Shown here: positions 54,080 to 63,708 of the stretch, piece after piece
Numbering within the stretch: the stretch's first letter is position 1
Layout: each line of letters begins with the position of its first letter
Assembly (NCBI RefSeq): GCF_039614725.1
Contig: NZ_CP154859.1
Span: 1,984,001-2,048,000 of the forward strand
Origin: Thauera sp. JM12B12
GTDB taxonomy: Bacteria; Pseudomonadota; Gammaproteobacteria; Burkholderiales; Rhodocyclaceae
Direction: 5' to 3'
Length of the DNA stretch: 64,000 nt
Notes under the pieces: model-generated
Seen by the model: the letters and a program-made list of their open reading frames with translations, nothing else
Databases searched by the model: none
Told to the model about the DNA's origin: nothing
Program-made: the position numbers and the translations under genes

Positions 54080-55246
54080 ATGACCGTCCGTATTGCGATG
54101 GTCGCCGGCGAGACCTCCGGCGACCTGCTCGCGAGCCATCTGATCCGTGCGCTGCGCCGGCACCTGCCGGACGCGGAATTCTTCGGCATCGGCGGCCCCA
54201 AGATGCAGGCCGAGGGCTTCGACGTGCGCTGGCCGTGCGAACTGCTCGCGGTGCACGGCTACGTCGACGCCATCAAGCGCTATCGGGAGCTGTCCGGCAT
54301 CCGGCGCGAGCTCCTTGCGCAGATCCGCCGCGAACGTCCCGACGCCTTCATCGGCGTGGATGCGCCGGACTTCAATCTCTGGCTCGAAGGCAAGACCCGC
54401 GACGCGGGCATCCCCGCCATCCACTTCGTGAGCCCCGCGATCTGGGCGTGGCGGGGCGGGCGCATCAAACGCATCGCGCGTTCGGTTTCGCACATGCTGT
54501 GCCTGTTCCCCTTCGAGCCGCCGCTCTACGAGAATGCCGGCGTGCCGGTGAGCTACGTCGGCCATCCGCTCGCCGATGTGTTTCCGCTGCACCCGAATCG
54601 CGACGAGGTCCGTGAGCGCCTCGGCATTCCGCTCGGGCGAAAGGTGATCGCGCTGCTTCCGGGCAGCCGGCAGTCGGAGGTGCGCAACCTCGCGGACACC
54701 TACATCGCCACCGCGCGCTGCCTGCTCGAAGGCGATCCTGACTTGCGTTTCCTGGTGCCGCTGGCAACCCGCGAGACCCGGCAGATCTTCGAGGAAGCGC
54801 TGCATCGGAACGAGGCCACCGAGCAGCCGATCCGGATGTTGTTCGGCCACGCCGTCGACGCGATGACCGCGGCCGACGTCGTGCTCGTCGCCAGCGGCAC
54901 GGCCAGCCTGGAAGCGGCCCTGCTCAAGCGGCCGATGGTCATCACCTACCGCATCGGCAAGTGGCAGTACCGGCTGATGAAGCACATGGCCTATCTGCCC
55001 TGGGTGGGACTGCCGAACATCCTCTGCAACGAGGGCATCGTGCCCGAGCTGCTGCAGGACGAGGCGACGGCCGAGAATCTGGCCGGAGCCATCCGGGACT
55101 GGCTGCAGGCCCCCGAGCGTTGCGCGGCCGTCGAGGCGCGCTTCATGGAGCTGCATCTGAGCCTGCGCCAGGACACGGCCCGGCGCGCGGCGGAGGCCAT
55201 CCTGCCCTATCTCTGCGCTGCACCCGGCAGTTCGAAGAGGCCATGA
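54080..55246 (+). CDS. lpxB: Lipid-A-disaccharide synthase
   Basis: GT19 glycosyltransferase of 388 residues that joins two acylated glucosamines. Family motifs are [67 protein letters not shown] and [18 protein letters not shown]. It follows lpxA by 15 bp and its stop overlaps the rnhB ATG. Confidence 0.98.
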   Translation: MTVRIAMVAGETSGDLLASHLIRALRRHLPDAEFFGIGGPKMQAEGFDVRWPCELLAVHGYVDAIKRYRELSGIRRELLAQIRRERPDAFIGVDAPDFNLWLEGKTRDAGIPAIHFVSPAIWAWRGGRIKRIARSVSHMLCLFPFEPPLYENAGVPVSYVGHPLADVFPLHPNRDEVRERLGIPLGRKVIALLPGSRQSEVRNLADTYIATARCLLEGDPDLRFLVPLATRETRQIFEEALHRNEATEQPIRMLFGHAVDAMTAADVVLVASGTASLEAALLKRPMVITYRIGKWQYRLMKHMAYLPWVGLPNILCNEGIVPELLQDEATAENLAGAIRDWLQAPERCAAVEARFMELHLSLRQDTARRAAEAILPYLCAAPGSSKRP

Positions 55247-55863
55247 CCCCGGACCTGTTTGCGCCGATGCTGGCGTCGACTGCGCACGTCTGCGGTGTGG
55301 ACGAGGCTGGTCGAGGTCCCTTGTGCGGCCCGGTGGTGGCCGCTGCGGTGATCCTGGACCCGGCGCGGCCGATTGCCGGGCTGGCCGACTCCAAGAAGCT
55401 CAGCGAAGCCGCACGCGAGCGGCTCGCGCCGCTGATCCGCGAGCGTGCGCTGGCGTGGGCGGTGGCCGAAGCGAGCGTCGATGAGATCGACCGCCTCAAC
55501 ATCCTGCAGGCCACGATGCTGGCGATGCAGCGGGCCGTCATGGCGCTCGCCCTTGCCCCGGGCGAGGTGCTGATCGACGGCAACCGCTGCCCGCAGCTGC
55601 CCTATCCGGCGCGTGCGATCATCAAGGGCGACGCCACGCAGCCGGCGATCTCCGCCGCATCCATCCTCGCCAAGACCGCGCGCGACGAAGCCATGCGCGT
55701 GCTCGACGCCCAGTGGCCGCAGTACGGACTGGCCGCGCACAAGGGCTATCCCACGGCGGCCCATCTGGCCGCCATCGAGGCGCACGGCGTGCAGGCCTTC
55801 CACCGCCGCAGCTTCGCCCCGGTGAGAAAGTGCCTGGCCAGCGCCGCGCCGCCTCGGCCATGA
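55243..55863 (+). CDS. rnhB: Ribonuclease HII
   Basis: Removes single ribonucleotides from DNA; 206 residues. The catalytic acidic residues lie in [20 protein letters not shown] (Asp, Glu), [11 protein letters not shown] (Asp) and the segment [12 protein letters not shown] (Asp). The GRG motif that recognises the RNA-DNA junction is intact, and the substrate Tyr is in [12 protein letters not shown] at 55243 overlaps the lpxB stop and the stop overlaps the next gene. Confidence 0.97.
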   Translation: MTPDLFAPMLASTAHVCGVDEAGRGPLCGPVVAAAVILDPARPIAGLADSKKLSEAARERLAPLIRERALAWAVAEASVDEIDRLNILQATMLAMQRAVMALALAPGEVLIDGNRCPQLPYPARAIIKGDATQPAISAASILAKTARDEAMRVLDAQWPQYGLAAHKGYPTAAHLAAIEAHGVQAFHRRSFAPVRKCLASAAPPRP

Positions 55864-56648
55864 AGCCCATCAGTTCGCGCGACAACCCCCTCATCCGGCG
55901 GCTGCATGCGCTGGCGCAGTCGGGGCGCGACCGTCGCAAGCTCGGCGAGACGCTGCTCGATGGCGCCCATCTGGTGCGTGCCGCCTGCGACGCCCGCTGG
56001 CCGCTCAAGGCGGTGGTGGTGTCGGATGCAGGCCTTCTCCGCGCCGAGCACCTCGCCCTGCTCGACGCCCTTCCGGTCGACCTCCCTCGCTACCACCTCC
56101 CCGATCCGCTTTTTCGGCATGTAAGCCCGGTGGATAGCCCCTCCGGGCTGCTTGGCCTGATCGACCTACCTGCACCCGCGGCATCATGCGCGCTTGTGGA
56201 CAGCGTCGTCGTCCTCGACGGCGTGCAGGATCCGGGCAACCTCGGCACGATCCTGCGGACCGCGGCCGCGGCCGGTATCCGCAGGGCGCTGCTCGCGGTC
56301 GGTTGCGCGCAGGCATGGTCGCCCCGTGCGCTGCGTGCCGGGATGGGGGCGCATTTCGTGCTCGAGATCGAGGAGGGCGTGGACGCGCTCGAGCGACTCG
56401 CGGGCTACCCTGGACGCTGCCTCGCCACCGCACTGGGCGAAGGGGCAAGCTGTCTGTACGACCTCGACCTGCGCACGCCGGTGGCCTGGCTGTTCGGCGC
56501 CGAGGGACAGGGGCTGTCGGCGGGGATGTTGGCGCGTGCGGACCAGCGCGTGATCATCCCGATGGCCGCCGCCATCGAATCGCTCAACGTCGGGGCCGCG
56601 GTGGCGGTGTGCCTGTTCGAACAGGCACGTCAGTTGCGCGAGCGTTAA
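55860..56648 (+). CDS. SpoU/TrmH-family RNA 2'-O-methyltransferase
   Basis: SPOUT methyltransferase of 262 residues. The N-terminal substrate-binding domain begins [19 protein letters not shown], with [14 protein letters not shown]. The SpoU domain has [21 protein letters not shown] (motif 1), [17 protein letters not shown] (motif 2) and [22 protein letters not shown] (motif 3). It resembles RlmB/TrmH-like and 23S rRNA enzymes; the exact target is not clear. The ATG overlaps the rnhB stop, making it the last gene of the block. Confidence 0.9.
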   Translation: MKPISSRDNPLIRRLHALAQSGRDRRKLGETLLDGAHLVRAACDARWPLKAVVVSDAGLLRAEHLALLDALPVDLPRYHLPDPLFRHVSPVDSPSGLLGLIDLPAPAASCALVDSVVVLDGVQDPGNLGTILRTAAAAGIRRALLAVGCAQAWSPRALRAGMGAHFVLEIEEGVDALERLAGYPGRCLATALGEGASCLYDLDLRTPVAWLFGAEGQGLSAGMLARADQRVIIPMAAAIESLNVGAAVAVCLFEQARQLRER

Positions 56649-56676
56649 AACGCTCACGCCCGGGCTGCCGTCCTCC

Positions 56677-56706
56677 TTGACCCGTATCGGCGCTGCCTTC
56701 CATGCT
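56677..56706 (+). promoter_or_regulatory. Possible promoter before the unknown gene at 56786
   Basis: TTGACC (56677-56682) is followed 18 bp later by CATGCT (56701-56706), which is a poor -10. A perfect 10-bp dyad begins 7 bp downstream. Confidence 0.3.
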
Positions 56707-56713
56707 TTGCGCA

Positions 56714-56738
56714 TGCACGTCCGTGCGCCGGACGTGCA
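56714..56738. other. Perfect 10-bp dyad / stem-loop in the leader of the unknown gene
   Basis: TGCACGTCCG (56714-56723) pairs perfectly with CGGACGTGCA (56729-56738) across a 5-nt loop TGCGC. No T-run follows, so it is unlikely to be an intrinsic terminator for the upstream block. It ends 47 nt before the ATG at 56786 and lies next to the possible promoter, so it may be an operator or an RNA regulatory hairpin. Confidence 0.65.
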
Positions 56739-56785
56739 GGCAGAGCAGACGGCCGCAGGCCGCGCACGGCAAGGAGACAGCCAGC

Positions 56786-57277
56786 ATGACGACGTATCGC
56801 AAGACGCCCCTGGGCCAGCACGAGATCACCGGGCGCGCAGGCGGGCTGGGCCTGCGCGCCCGGCGCCTGCTCATCCTGGTCGATGGCCAGCGCGAGACCC
56901 CCGAGCTCGCCGCGCTGGCGGGCGATGCACAGTTCGACGACAGCCTTCGATCGCTCATCGAGGGCGGCTTCATCGAGCCGCTCGCACCGGCTACGCCAGC
57001 CACGACTGCCTCTGCGCCGCAGCATGTCCGGACGGCGGACGGGACGGTCCGCGAGGCCAGCCTTGCCCTCGCCCAGGACTTCATGATGAACACCCTGCGC
57101 ACCTTCCACGGCCCCTACGGCAAGCTCGATCTCGTCAAGCGCATCCACGCCTCGCGCCAGGCCACGGAACTGCGCGCGCTGTTCGACGAGTGGCTGCAGT
57201 CGATCAGCGAGTCGCGCATCGGTCGCAAGCGGGCGGACGAGCTTTCCGCGCGCCTGCTCGAAGTGATGCCGGGCTGA
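56786..57277 (+). CDS. Protein of unknown function, 163 residues
   Basis: I do not recognise a named family. The N-terminal half (about 1-70) contains GLRARRLLILVDGQRETPELAALAG, shown here in outline, which resembles the small winged-helix-like domain found in some betaproteobacterial regulators. An Ala/Thr/Pro linker follows (about 70-80). The C-terminal half is helical, with LAQDFMMNTLRTFHGPYG and LRALFDEWLQSISESRIGRKRADEL. There is no signal peptide or membrane segment. Good ribosome-binding site AAGGAGACAGCCAGC precedes the ATG. The leader contains a perfect dyad. Codon use is like the neighbours, so it is probably a real gene. Confidence 0.8.
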   Translation: MTTYRKTPLGQHEITGRAGGLGLRARRLLILVDGQRETPELAALAGDAQFDDSLRSLIEGGFIEPLAPATPATTASAPQHVRTADGTVREASLALAQDFMMNTLRTFHGPYGKLDLVKRIHASRQATELRALFDEWLQSISESRIGRKRADELSARLLEVMPG

Positions 57278-57356
57278 GGCGGGCGAGCACCGGACGACGC
57301 GATTCGCGTTAACATCGGCCATCCCGGCCTGATCGCCGCTTCCCCCAGAACGACCC

Positions 57357-58142
57357 ATGATCCTCGTCATCTCTCCCGCCAAGGCGCTCGACTACGAGAG
57401 CCCTGTTGCCGTCTCCACCCATACCCAGCCCGACTTTCTCGACGATTCGGCTGCACTGATCGAGGTGCTGCGCGAAAAATCCCCGGCCGACATCGCCGAA
57501 CTGATGTCGCTGTCGGACCCGCTCGCCACGCTCAACGTCGCGCGCTATGCGAGCTGGTCGCGTCCCTTCAGCGCCGGGAACGCACGCCAGGCCGTACTCG
57601 CCTTCAACGGCGACGTCTACGAGGGGCTCGATGCGAAGAGCCTGGGCGAGGACGATCTCGCCTGGGCGCAGGACCACCTGCGCATCCTCTCCGGCCTCTA
57701 CGGCGTGCTGCGCCCGCTCGACCTGATGCAGGCCTACCGCCTGGAGATGGGTACCCGGCTCGCCAACCCCCGCGGCAAGAACCTTTACGAGTTCTGGGGC
57801 GAGCGCATCACCGACGCGCTCAATGGCCTGCTCGCGCGCGAGGAGGACGCCGGGCGCGAGCGGGTGCTCCTCAACCTTGCCTCCGACGAATACTTCAAGG
57901 CGGTCAAGCCCAGGAAGCTCGAGGGCCGCATCGTCACCCCGGTGTTCGAGGACTGGAAGGGCGGGCGCTACAAGATCATCAGCTTCTACGCCAAGCGCGC
58001 GCGCGGGCTGATGAGCCGTTACGTCATCACGAATCGCATCGACGAGGTGAAGGCGCTGCAAGGCTTCGACAGCGAGGGTTATTCCTTCGCCGCCGAGGCC
58101 TCGGATGCCGACACCCTGGTCTTCCGCCGTCGCGAGGCGTGA
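57357..58142 (+). CDS. yaaA: Peroxide stress protein YaaA (DUF328)
   Basis: YaaA family, 261 residues, the usual length. Motifs are [48 protein letters not shown] and [11 protein letters not shown], followed by [15 protein letters not shown] residues near the C-terminus. E. coli YaaA is induced by OxyR and lowers intracellular free iron during peroxide stress. The stop overlaps the GTG start of the carboxypeptidase gene (GTGA), so the two are coupled. Confidence 0.94.
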   Translation: MILVISPAKALDYESPVAVSTHTQPDFLDDSAALIEVLREKSPADIAELMSLSDPLATLNVARYASWSRPFSAGNARQAVLAFNGDVYEGLDAKSLGEDDLAWAQDHLRILSGLYGVLRPLDLMQAYRLEMGTRLANPRGKNLYEFWGERITDALNGLLAREEDAGRERVLLNLASDEYFKAVKPRKLEGRIVTPVFEDWKGGRYKIISFYAKRARGLMSRYVITNRIDEVKALQGFDSEGYSFAAEASDADTLVFRRREA

Positions 58143-59320
58143 AGGTGGTGAAGATCACTTCCGCGTTCGATTCGGGCGCAATCGAGGTCCTCAGCCTCGA
58201 CGATCCGGCCAACATCCGCCTGCGCCTGCGCAAGGACAACGCCGCCGACTTCCACCAGTGGTTCCACTTCCGCCTGACCGGTGCGGCGGGCTTGCCGCTG
58301 CGCATGGTGTTCGAGAACGCCGCAACTGCGGCCTACGCGGACGGCTGGCATGGGTACCGCTGCGTCGCCTCCTACGATCGCCAGAACTGGTTCCGCATCG
58401 AGGGCACGCGCTACCACGACGGGCAGCTCGTCGTCGAGCACGTGCCCGAGCGCGACAGCGTCTTCTACGCCTATTTCGAACCCTATTCGTACGAGCGCCA
58501 CCTCGACCTCGTCGCGCGTGCCGAGCGCTCCCCACAGGTTCGCCTGCGCAATCTCGGCCTGACGGTGGAAGGGCGCGATCTCGACCTGGTGACGGTCGGG
58601 GGCGATGCGCCGGGCCGCATGCCGGTCTGGATCATCGCCCGCCAGCATCCAGGCGAGACCATGGCGGAATGGTTCGTCGAAGGCCTGCTCGAGCGTCTGC
58701 TCGATCCCGCCGACCCGGTCGCGCGCAAGCTGCGCGCGCAGGCCGTGCTGCACATCGTGCCGAACATGAACCCGGACGGCGCCGTGCGCGGGAACCTGCG
58801 CACCAACGCCGCCGGGCGCAACCTGAACCGCGAGTGGCGCGCGCCCGATCCCGTCGCGAGCCCCGAGGTCTTCCTCGTGCGCGCGGAGATGGAGCGCACC
58901 GGCTGCGGACTTTTCCTCGACATCCACGGCGACGAGACGCTGCCCTACGTGTTCTTCTCGACGGCAGAAGAGGTGCCCGGCTTCACGGCCGCAGCAGCGA
59001 CCGCCCAGGCGCGCTTCATCGAGGCCTTCCTGGCGGCGAGCCCGGACTTCCAGACCACCGAGGGCTACAAACCCGGACGCTTCGGCGAGGAGCTGCTGAC
59101 GCTGGCCAGCAAGTGGGTCGCCAACCATTTCGGCTGCGTATCGCTGACGCTGGAAATGCCGTTCAAGGACAACGCGCTCCTGCCTGACGAGGCGGTAGGC
59201 TGGAACGGTGCACGCAGCAAGCGCCTCGGCGCGGCGATGCTCGACCCGATCCTGCGCCATGTGGCGACGTGCTCCCAGCCCACGCTCGATAGCGCAATCC
59301 TGCAGGAAACGAATACATGA
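58139..59320 (+). CDS. M14-family zinc carboxypeptidase, cytosolic type
   Basis: Predicted metallocarboxypeptidase of 393 residues without a signal peptide. The N-terminal beta-sandwich domain (about 1-130, with [15 protein letters not shown]) resembles that of the cytosolic carboxypeptidases (CCP/AGBL, M14B). The zinc ligands are His170 and Glu173 in [12 protein letters not shown] and His263 in [11 protein letters not shown]. Substrate residues include [13 protein letters not shown] and NLNREW. The likely catalytic Glu is Glu339 in LTLEMPFKD. The eukaryotic relatives remove C-terminal glutamates from tubulin; the bacterial substrate is unknown. The start is GTG at 58139 overlapping yaaA, and the stop overlaps the next ATG. 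Confidence 0.87.
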   Translation: MKVVKITSAFDSGAIEVLSLDDPANIRLRLRKDNAADFHQWFHFRLTGAAGLPLRMVFENAATAAYADGWHGYRCVASYDRQNWFRIEGTRYHDGQLVVEHVPERDSVFYAYFEPYSYERHLDLVARAERSPQVRLRNLGLTVEGRDLDLVTVGGDAPGRMPVWIIARQHPGETMAEWFVEGLLERLLDPADPVARKLRAQAVLHIVPNMNPDGAVRGNLRTNAAGRNLNREWRAPDPVASPEVFLVRAEMERTGCGLFLDIHGDETLPYVFFSTAEEVPGFTAAAATAQARFIEAFLAASPDFQTTEGYKPGRFGEELLTLASKWVANHFGCVSLTLEMPFKDNALLPDEAVGWNGARSKRLGAAMLDPILRHVATCSQPTLDSAILQETNT

Positions 59321-59655
59321 ATTCCCTCCCCAAGTGCCCCGAATGCAGTTCCGAATACACCTATGAAGACGGCGAGATGTTCGTCTGCCCCGAGTGCGCG
59401 CACGAGTGGCCCAGCGTGGCGGCTGCTGCGGCGGAGGACGTGCGCGTCGTTCGCGATGCCGTCGGCAACGTTCTCAAGGACGGCGACAGCGTCACCGTCA
59501 TCAAGGATCTGAAGGTCAAGGGCGCGTCGGCGGTGGTGAAGGTCGGCACCAAGGTCAGGAACATTCGCCTCGTCGAAGGCGATCACGACATCGACTGCAA
59601 GATCGACGGCATCGGCGCGATGGGGCTGAAGTCGGAGTTCGTAAAGAGGGCCTGA
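59317..59655 (+). CDS. PhnA/YjdM-family zinc-ribbon protein
   Basis: A 112-residue YjdM-type protein. An N-terminal zinc ribbon ([12 protein letters not shown] and CPECAHEW, four Cys) is followed by a small beta domain with [20 protein letters not shown] and [20 protein letters not shown]. Despite the PhnA name, the family is not needed for phosphonate use in E. coli and its role is unclear. The ATG overlaps the carboxypeptidase stop, completing a three-gene overlapped operon. It converges on hpnE. Confidence 0.93.
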   Translation: MNSLPKCPECSSEYTYEDGEMFVCPECAHEWPSVAAAAAEDVRVVRDAVGNVLKDGDSVTVIKDLKVKGASAVVKVGTKVRNIRLVEGDHDIDCKIDGIGAMGLKSEFVKRA

Positions 59656-59710
59656 GGCGGCCCGCCCCCGTGCCACTGATGCACGCAATTGGCGGCCAGG
59701 GCGACCTCGG

Positions 59711-61036
59711 TCAGCCGCCGCGGCCGAGTTCGGCCAGGATCGCGGTGGCGCAGGCGACGCCCGAGCGCACGGCGGACTCGAGGGTCGCCGGGTAGTCCGA
59801 ATCCAGATAGTCGCCTGCAAGCCACAGGCCGGGCAGTGGCGTGCGGATGCCGGGGCGGAAGATGCCCGGCGTGCATGCGATCGTGGCCCGCTTCTCGACG
59901 ATCACCTGCGACCACTCGGGCGCGGGCAGGCGGCGACCGAGCTGGCGCTCGAGCTGGGCATGCACGGCAAGGATGAGGTCGTCACGCGCCAGCGCCTCAT
60001 GCGGCCCATGCGCGCTGATCACGCACGCCAGCAGGCCCTCGGGGCCGCCCAGCTGGCCGCGGTCGAAGGCCCACTGCGCCGGGTCCTCCGGCGTGCCCGA
60101 CACCAGGCCGATCATCGGTTCGGGCAGGCGAAGCCCCTTGCCGAGGGCGAGGTACACCGAGACGATCGGCTCGTGCTCGAGCGCGTCGATCTGTGCTGCC
60201 AGGCGTTCGCAGGCACCGGTGCTCGCGAGCAGCGGTGCGGCGTGATAGGGCGCCGTCGCCACCACGACCTGCGGCCAGGGCTGGCTGCCGGGGTCGCCCT
60301 CGAGACGGAATCCGCCGGCGACGGGCTGGATGGCCTCGATCGCATTGCCGGTGCGCAGCTTGCCGCGGCGGGTGGCGAGGTAGCGCGCGGCCGGCACCGG
60401 GAAGAGCTCGGACAGGTCGGTGCGCGGCAACAGCAGCTCGCTCGCCGCCGCGCCCGCGCCCAGGCTGTCGCGCAGCACGTTGGCGAAGACCTGCGCGGAC
60501 GCCACCGCGGCCGGCGTGTTGAGGGCCGCGACGCACAGCGGCTCCCAGATCAGGGCGTCGAGCGCGGGCGTCTGGCGCGTCTCGGCCAGCAACTGGCTCA
60601 CCGTCATGCCCGCATCCGGCAGGCGGTAGCCACGGCGGGCGAGCCAGCGCATCAGGCGCAGCATCGCCAGGCGGTCCTTCCAGCTCAGCCCGCTGGCGCG
60701 CAGCAGGCCGACGGCCAGATGCAGGGGCGCCGGCAGCGCGGCCGCCTTGAGGTGCAGGCGTCCGGGTACGTGCAGGGTCAGCGGCAGGTGGGCGAGCAGC
60801 TTCGGCGACACGCCGGTCAGGCGCAGCAGCCGGGTGAGTTCGCTGTAGGCACCGAGCAGGATGTGCTGGCCGTTGTCGACCCGCCAGTGATGGTCCTTGT
60901 GCACGACGCGCGCGCGCCCGCCGAGGGTGTGCGAGCGCTCGAACACGGTCACATGCACGCCGGCGCGCGCGAGCTCCACTCCGCAGGCCAGCCCGGCGTA
61001 GCCGGCACCGATGATGGCGACCACCGGAACGCTCAT
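59711..61036 (-). CDS. hpnE: Hydroxysqualene dehydroxylase HpnE
   Basis: FAD-dependent amine-oxidase-fold enzyme of 441 residues that reduces hydroxysqualene to squalene. The FAD-binding motif is VVAIIGAGYAGLACGVELAR at the N-terminus, followed by VFERSHTLGGRAR and DNGQHILLGAY. The C-terminal FAD motif is LPGLWLAGDYLDSDYPATLE. ATG at 61036 gives the Rossmann strand at once; the frame extends slightly further. It is the last gene of hpnC-hpnD-hpnE, after an 85-bp gap. Confidence 0.93.
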   Translation of the reverse strand: MSVPVVAIIGAGYAGLACGVELARAGVHVTVFERSHTLGGRARVVHKDHHWRVDNGQHILLGAYSELTRLLRLTGVSPKLLAHLPLTLHVPGRLHLKAAALPAPLHLAVGLLRASGLSWKDRLAMLRLMRWLARRGYRLPDAGMTVSQLLAETRQTPALDALIWEPLCVAALNTPAAVASAQVFANVLRDSLGAGAAASELLLPRTDLSELFPVPAARYLATRRGKLRTGNAIEAIQPVAGGFRLEGDPGSQPWPQVVVATAPYHAAPLLASTGACERLAAQIDALEHEPIVSVYLALGKGLRLPEPMIGLVSGTPEDPAQWAFDRGQLGGPEGLLACVISAHGPHEALARDDLILAVHAQLERQLGRRLPAPEWSQVIVEKRATIACTPGIFRPGIRTPLPGLWLAGDYLDSDYPATLESAVRSGVACATAILAELGRGG

Positions 61037-61121
61037 GCGACCTCCGGATGCCGATGCGCAGCCGCGCACGGGCCGGGGCGGGTGCGAGCGCTGCCGCGGC
61101 CGGCGCCCGGAGCGGCCGCGT

Positions 61122-61955
61122 TCATGCGCGGAACCAGGTCGTGCCCGCCAGCCACACCTTGCGCAGCGGGGTCAGCGAGGTGCGACGATCGAGCACCAGG
61201 AAGCCGTCGCGCGCGATCTCGCGCAGCAGGGTGCGGTAGATCGCCGCCATCACCAGGCCGGGGCGCTGCGCCTTGCGGTCGATCGCCGGCAGCTGGGCGA
61301 AGGCCTGGTCGTAGAACTTCTCCGCGCGCTCGGCCTGGAAGGCCATCAGCTCGCGGAAGGCGTCCGAGTAGCGTGCCTCGAGGAGATCCTTGGCCGGCAC
61401 ATTGAAGCGCTGCAGGTCCTCGATCGGCAGGTAGATGCGGCCGCGGCGGGCATCCTCGCCGACGTCGCGGATGATGTTGGTGAGCTGGAAGGCCAGCCCG
61501 AGGTCGTGCGCGTACTTGAGCGTCTGGCGGTCCTGGTAGCCGAAGATCTCGGCGGCGAGCAGGCCGACCACGCTGGCGACGCGGTAGCAATACAGCTGCA
61601 GACCCTTGAAGTCCAGGTAGCGCGTCTGCGACAGGTCCATCGCCATGCCGTCGATGATCTCGAGCAGCTGCTCCTGCGGCAGGCGAAAGCCCCTGATGAC
61701 GTCCTTCAACGCATGGCCGACCGGGTGGGTGGGCGTGCCGCCATAAACCCGACCGACCTCCTGCCGCCACCACTCGAGCTTGGTCTGTGCCAGCGAGAGG
61801 TCGTGGCATTCGTCGACGACGTCGTCCACCTCGCGACAGAAGGCATAGAGCGCGGTGATCGCCTGGCGGCGCTCGGCGGGCAGGAACATGAAGCTGTAGT
61901 AAAAGCTCGAGCCGCTCTTGGCGGCCTTGTCCTGGCAGTAGTCGTGCGGATTCAT
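61122..61955 (-). CDS. hpnD: Presqualene diphosphate synthase HpnD
   Basis: Squalene/phytoene-synthase-family enzyme of 277 residues that condenses two FPP to presqualene diphosphate. The two Asp-rich motifs are FCREVDDVVDECHD and LTNIIRDVGEDARRGRIYL. SGSSFYYSFMFLP is typical of the N-terminus. Its ATG overlaps the hpnC stop (ATGA), so HpnC and HpnD are made together. Confidence 0.94.
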   Translation of the reverse strand: MNPHDYCQDKAAKSGSSFYYSFMFLPAERRQAITALYAFCREVDDVVDECHDLSLAQTKLEWWRQEVGRVYGGTPTHPVGHALKDVIRGFRLPQEQLLEIIDGMAMDLSQTRYLDFKGLQLYCYRVASVVGLLAAEIFGYQDRQTLKYAHDLGLAFQLTNIIRDVGEDARRGRIYLPIEDLQRFNVPAKDLLEARYSDAFRELMAFQAERAEKFYDQAFAQLPAIDRKAQRPGLVMAAIYRTLLREIARDGFLVLDRRTSLTPLRKVWLAGTTWFRA

Positions 61956-62800
61956 GCGGTTGTTCCGAAAGTCAGGGCGCGCCAGGCCAGGCGCAACCAG
62001 TCGCTGCGGCCGAGCGCGGGGCGGTGGCGGAAGACATCGTAGCCGACGGCCTCGATGCGCTCGAGGATGCGCAGGCCGCCGAGCACCACCAGGCGCAGTT
62101 CCCAGCCGACGCGCCCGGGGAGGCTGCGGGCAAGCGGGGCGCCCACGAGCATCATCGCCCGCGCGCGTTGCACTTCGAAGGCGAGCAGCGCCCGCCACCG
62201 TTCGTTGATCGGCGTCGTGCCAGACACGAGCGCATCGAGCGTCGGCTCATCCACCCCAAAGCGCGCCATGTCGTCCTGCGGCAGATAGATGCGTTCCTTG
62301 CGCCAGTCGACCGCCACGTCCTGCCAGAAGTTGATCAACTGCAGGCTGGTGCAGATCGCATCCGAGCGCCGGAGGTTGTCGGGCGTGGCCGCGCCGTAGA
62401 GGTGCAGCATCAGGCGGCCGACCGGGTCGGCCGAGCGGCGGCAATAGTCGCGCAGTTCGTCGAAATCACGGTAGCGCGTCTTGCCGACGTCCTGCATGAA
62501 GGCGTCGAGCAGGTCGCGAAAGGGCTGCAGCGGCAGGGCGTGGGCATGGATCGCACGGCCGAGGCGATCGAACATCGGCGCGATCGAGCCGTCATGCACG
62601 GGGTGGCCCTGGGCGCAGGCCTCGAGCGCGATCTGATAGTCGTGCAGGCGGGCGAGGCGGGCGATGGCCGGCGCATCGCCCTCGTCGGCGACGTCGTCGG
62701 CACTGCGCGCAAAGGCGTAGATGGCCTCGACCGGCTCGCGCAGGCGGGCCGGCAGCAGCAGCGACGCGACAGGAAAGTTTTCGTAGTGCTCGACCGGCAT
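61952..62800 (-). CDS. hpnC: Hydroxysqualene synthase HpnC
   Basis: Second squalene-synthase-family enzyme, 282 residues, that turns presqualene diphosphate into hydroxysqualene. Its Asp-rich motifs are FARSADDVADEGD and LINFWQDVAVDWRKERIYL. ENFPVASLLLPARLREP marks the N-terminus. ATG at 62800 is chosen because homology begins at once; an in-frame extension upstream is GC-rich and unlike the family. It is divergent from the ABC ATPase gene. No squalene-hopene cyclase gene lies in this window. Confidence 0.93.
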   Translation of the reverse strand: MPVEHYENFPVASLLLPARLREPVEAIYAFARSADDVADEGDAPAIARLARLHDYQIALEACAQGHPVHDGSIAPMFDRLGRAIHAHALPLQPFRDLLDAFMQDVGKTRYRDFDELRDYCRRSADPVGRLMLHLYGAATPDNLRRSDAICTSLQLINFWQDVAVDWRKERIYLPQDDMARFGVDEPTLDALVSGTTPINERWRALLAFEVQRARAMMLVGAPLARSLPGRVGWELRLVVLGGLRILERIEAVGYDVFRHRPALGRSDWLRLAWRALTFGTTA

Positions 62801-62849
62801 GAGGGGGCGAAGGGCGCAGCGGCTGGGCGAATCCAGCGCAAGGGCGGCG

Positions 62850-62855
62850 AGTATA
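62850..62855 (-). promoter_or_regulatory. Possible -10 element of the hpnCDE operon
   Basis: Read on the minus strand, the hexamer is TATACT (5 of 6 to TATAAT). The start site would be near 62843, giving a leader of about 43 nt to hpnC. No good -35 is visible. Confidence 0.4.
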
Positions 62856-63030
62856 ACGCGCCAGGCGTGCCCCCTGCCGCCGCATGCGCGCGCGACGCGG
62901 CGGCTGCTGGCGGGCGGCGGGCGCAGGCTCATGGGCGGGGGCAATGCAACTTTTCGCGCAGCGCAATGACACAATCGCGTCCTCCCGTCGGGCGCGTGAT
63001 GCCCCGGCCGCTGCCTCCGGATCCGACCGC

Positions 63031-63708
63031 ATGCTCGAACTCAGACACCTTTCCAAGACCCTGCCCGGAATGCCGCCACGCGTGCTCTTCGACCGCCTGG
63101 CGCTGCGCGTGGGGGAGGGCGAGTGCGTGGCCATCGTCGGCGAGTCGGGCGCCGGCAAGTCCACCCTGCTCAACTGCATCGCCGGACTGGAACCGGTCGA
63201 CGGTGGCGAGATCCGCGTTGGCCGCGCGCGCATCGACACGCTCGACGATGACGCCATGGCCCGCCTGCGCCGCAGCCACTTCGGCTTCGTGTTCCAGGCT
63301 TTTCACATCCTGCCCCACCTCGATCTGCTGCAGAACGTGGCGCTGCCGCTGTGGCTGCTCGGCCAGCCGGGGCGGGAGGCGGAGGCCGCCGCGCGCGCGA
63401 TGCTCGAGCGCGTCGGGCTGGGCGCGCGCGCGGGCGATCCGCCGCAGCAGCTGTCGGGGGGCGAGCTGCAGCGGGTCGCGATTGCGCGCGCGCTGGTGCA
63501 CCGCCCGCATCTGGTGCTGGCTGACGAGCCCACCGGCAACCTCGACCCCGGGCGGGCGATGGACGTGCTCGACCTCCTGCTCGGCCAGATCCGCGACAGC
63601 GGGGCGGCCGGGGTGCTGGTCACCCATTCGCGCATCGCCGCCGCGCGCGCCGACCGCGTGCTCGAGCTGCGCGCCGATGGCCTGCACGACATCACGGGGC
63701 GGGCATGA
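63031..63708 (+). CDS. LolD/MacB-type ABC transporter ATP-binding protein
   Basis: ATPase of 225 residues. Walker A is IVGESGAGKSTLLNCIAG. The Q-loop is FVFQAFHILPHL. The signature is LSGGELQRVAIARALV and Walker B is LVLADEPTGNLDP. The type VII features and its partner permease of FtsX type suggest mechanotransmission of a lipid, lipoprotein or peptide across the envelope rather than ordinary import. LolD or YbbA are the nearest named types. The stop overlaps the permease ATG. Confidence 0.9.
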   Translation: MLELRHLSKTLPGMPPRVLFDRLALRVGEGECVAIVGESGAGKSTLLNCIAGLEPVDGGEIRVGRARIDTLDDDAMARLRRSHFGFVFQAFHILPHLDLLQNVALPLWLLGQPGREAEAAARAMLERVGLGARAGDPPQQLSGGELQRVAIARALVHRPHLVLADEPTGNLDPGRAMDVLDLLLGQIRDSGAAGVLVTHSRIAAARADRVLELRADGLHDITGRA

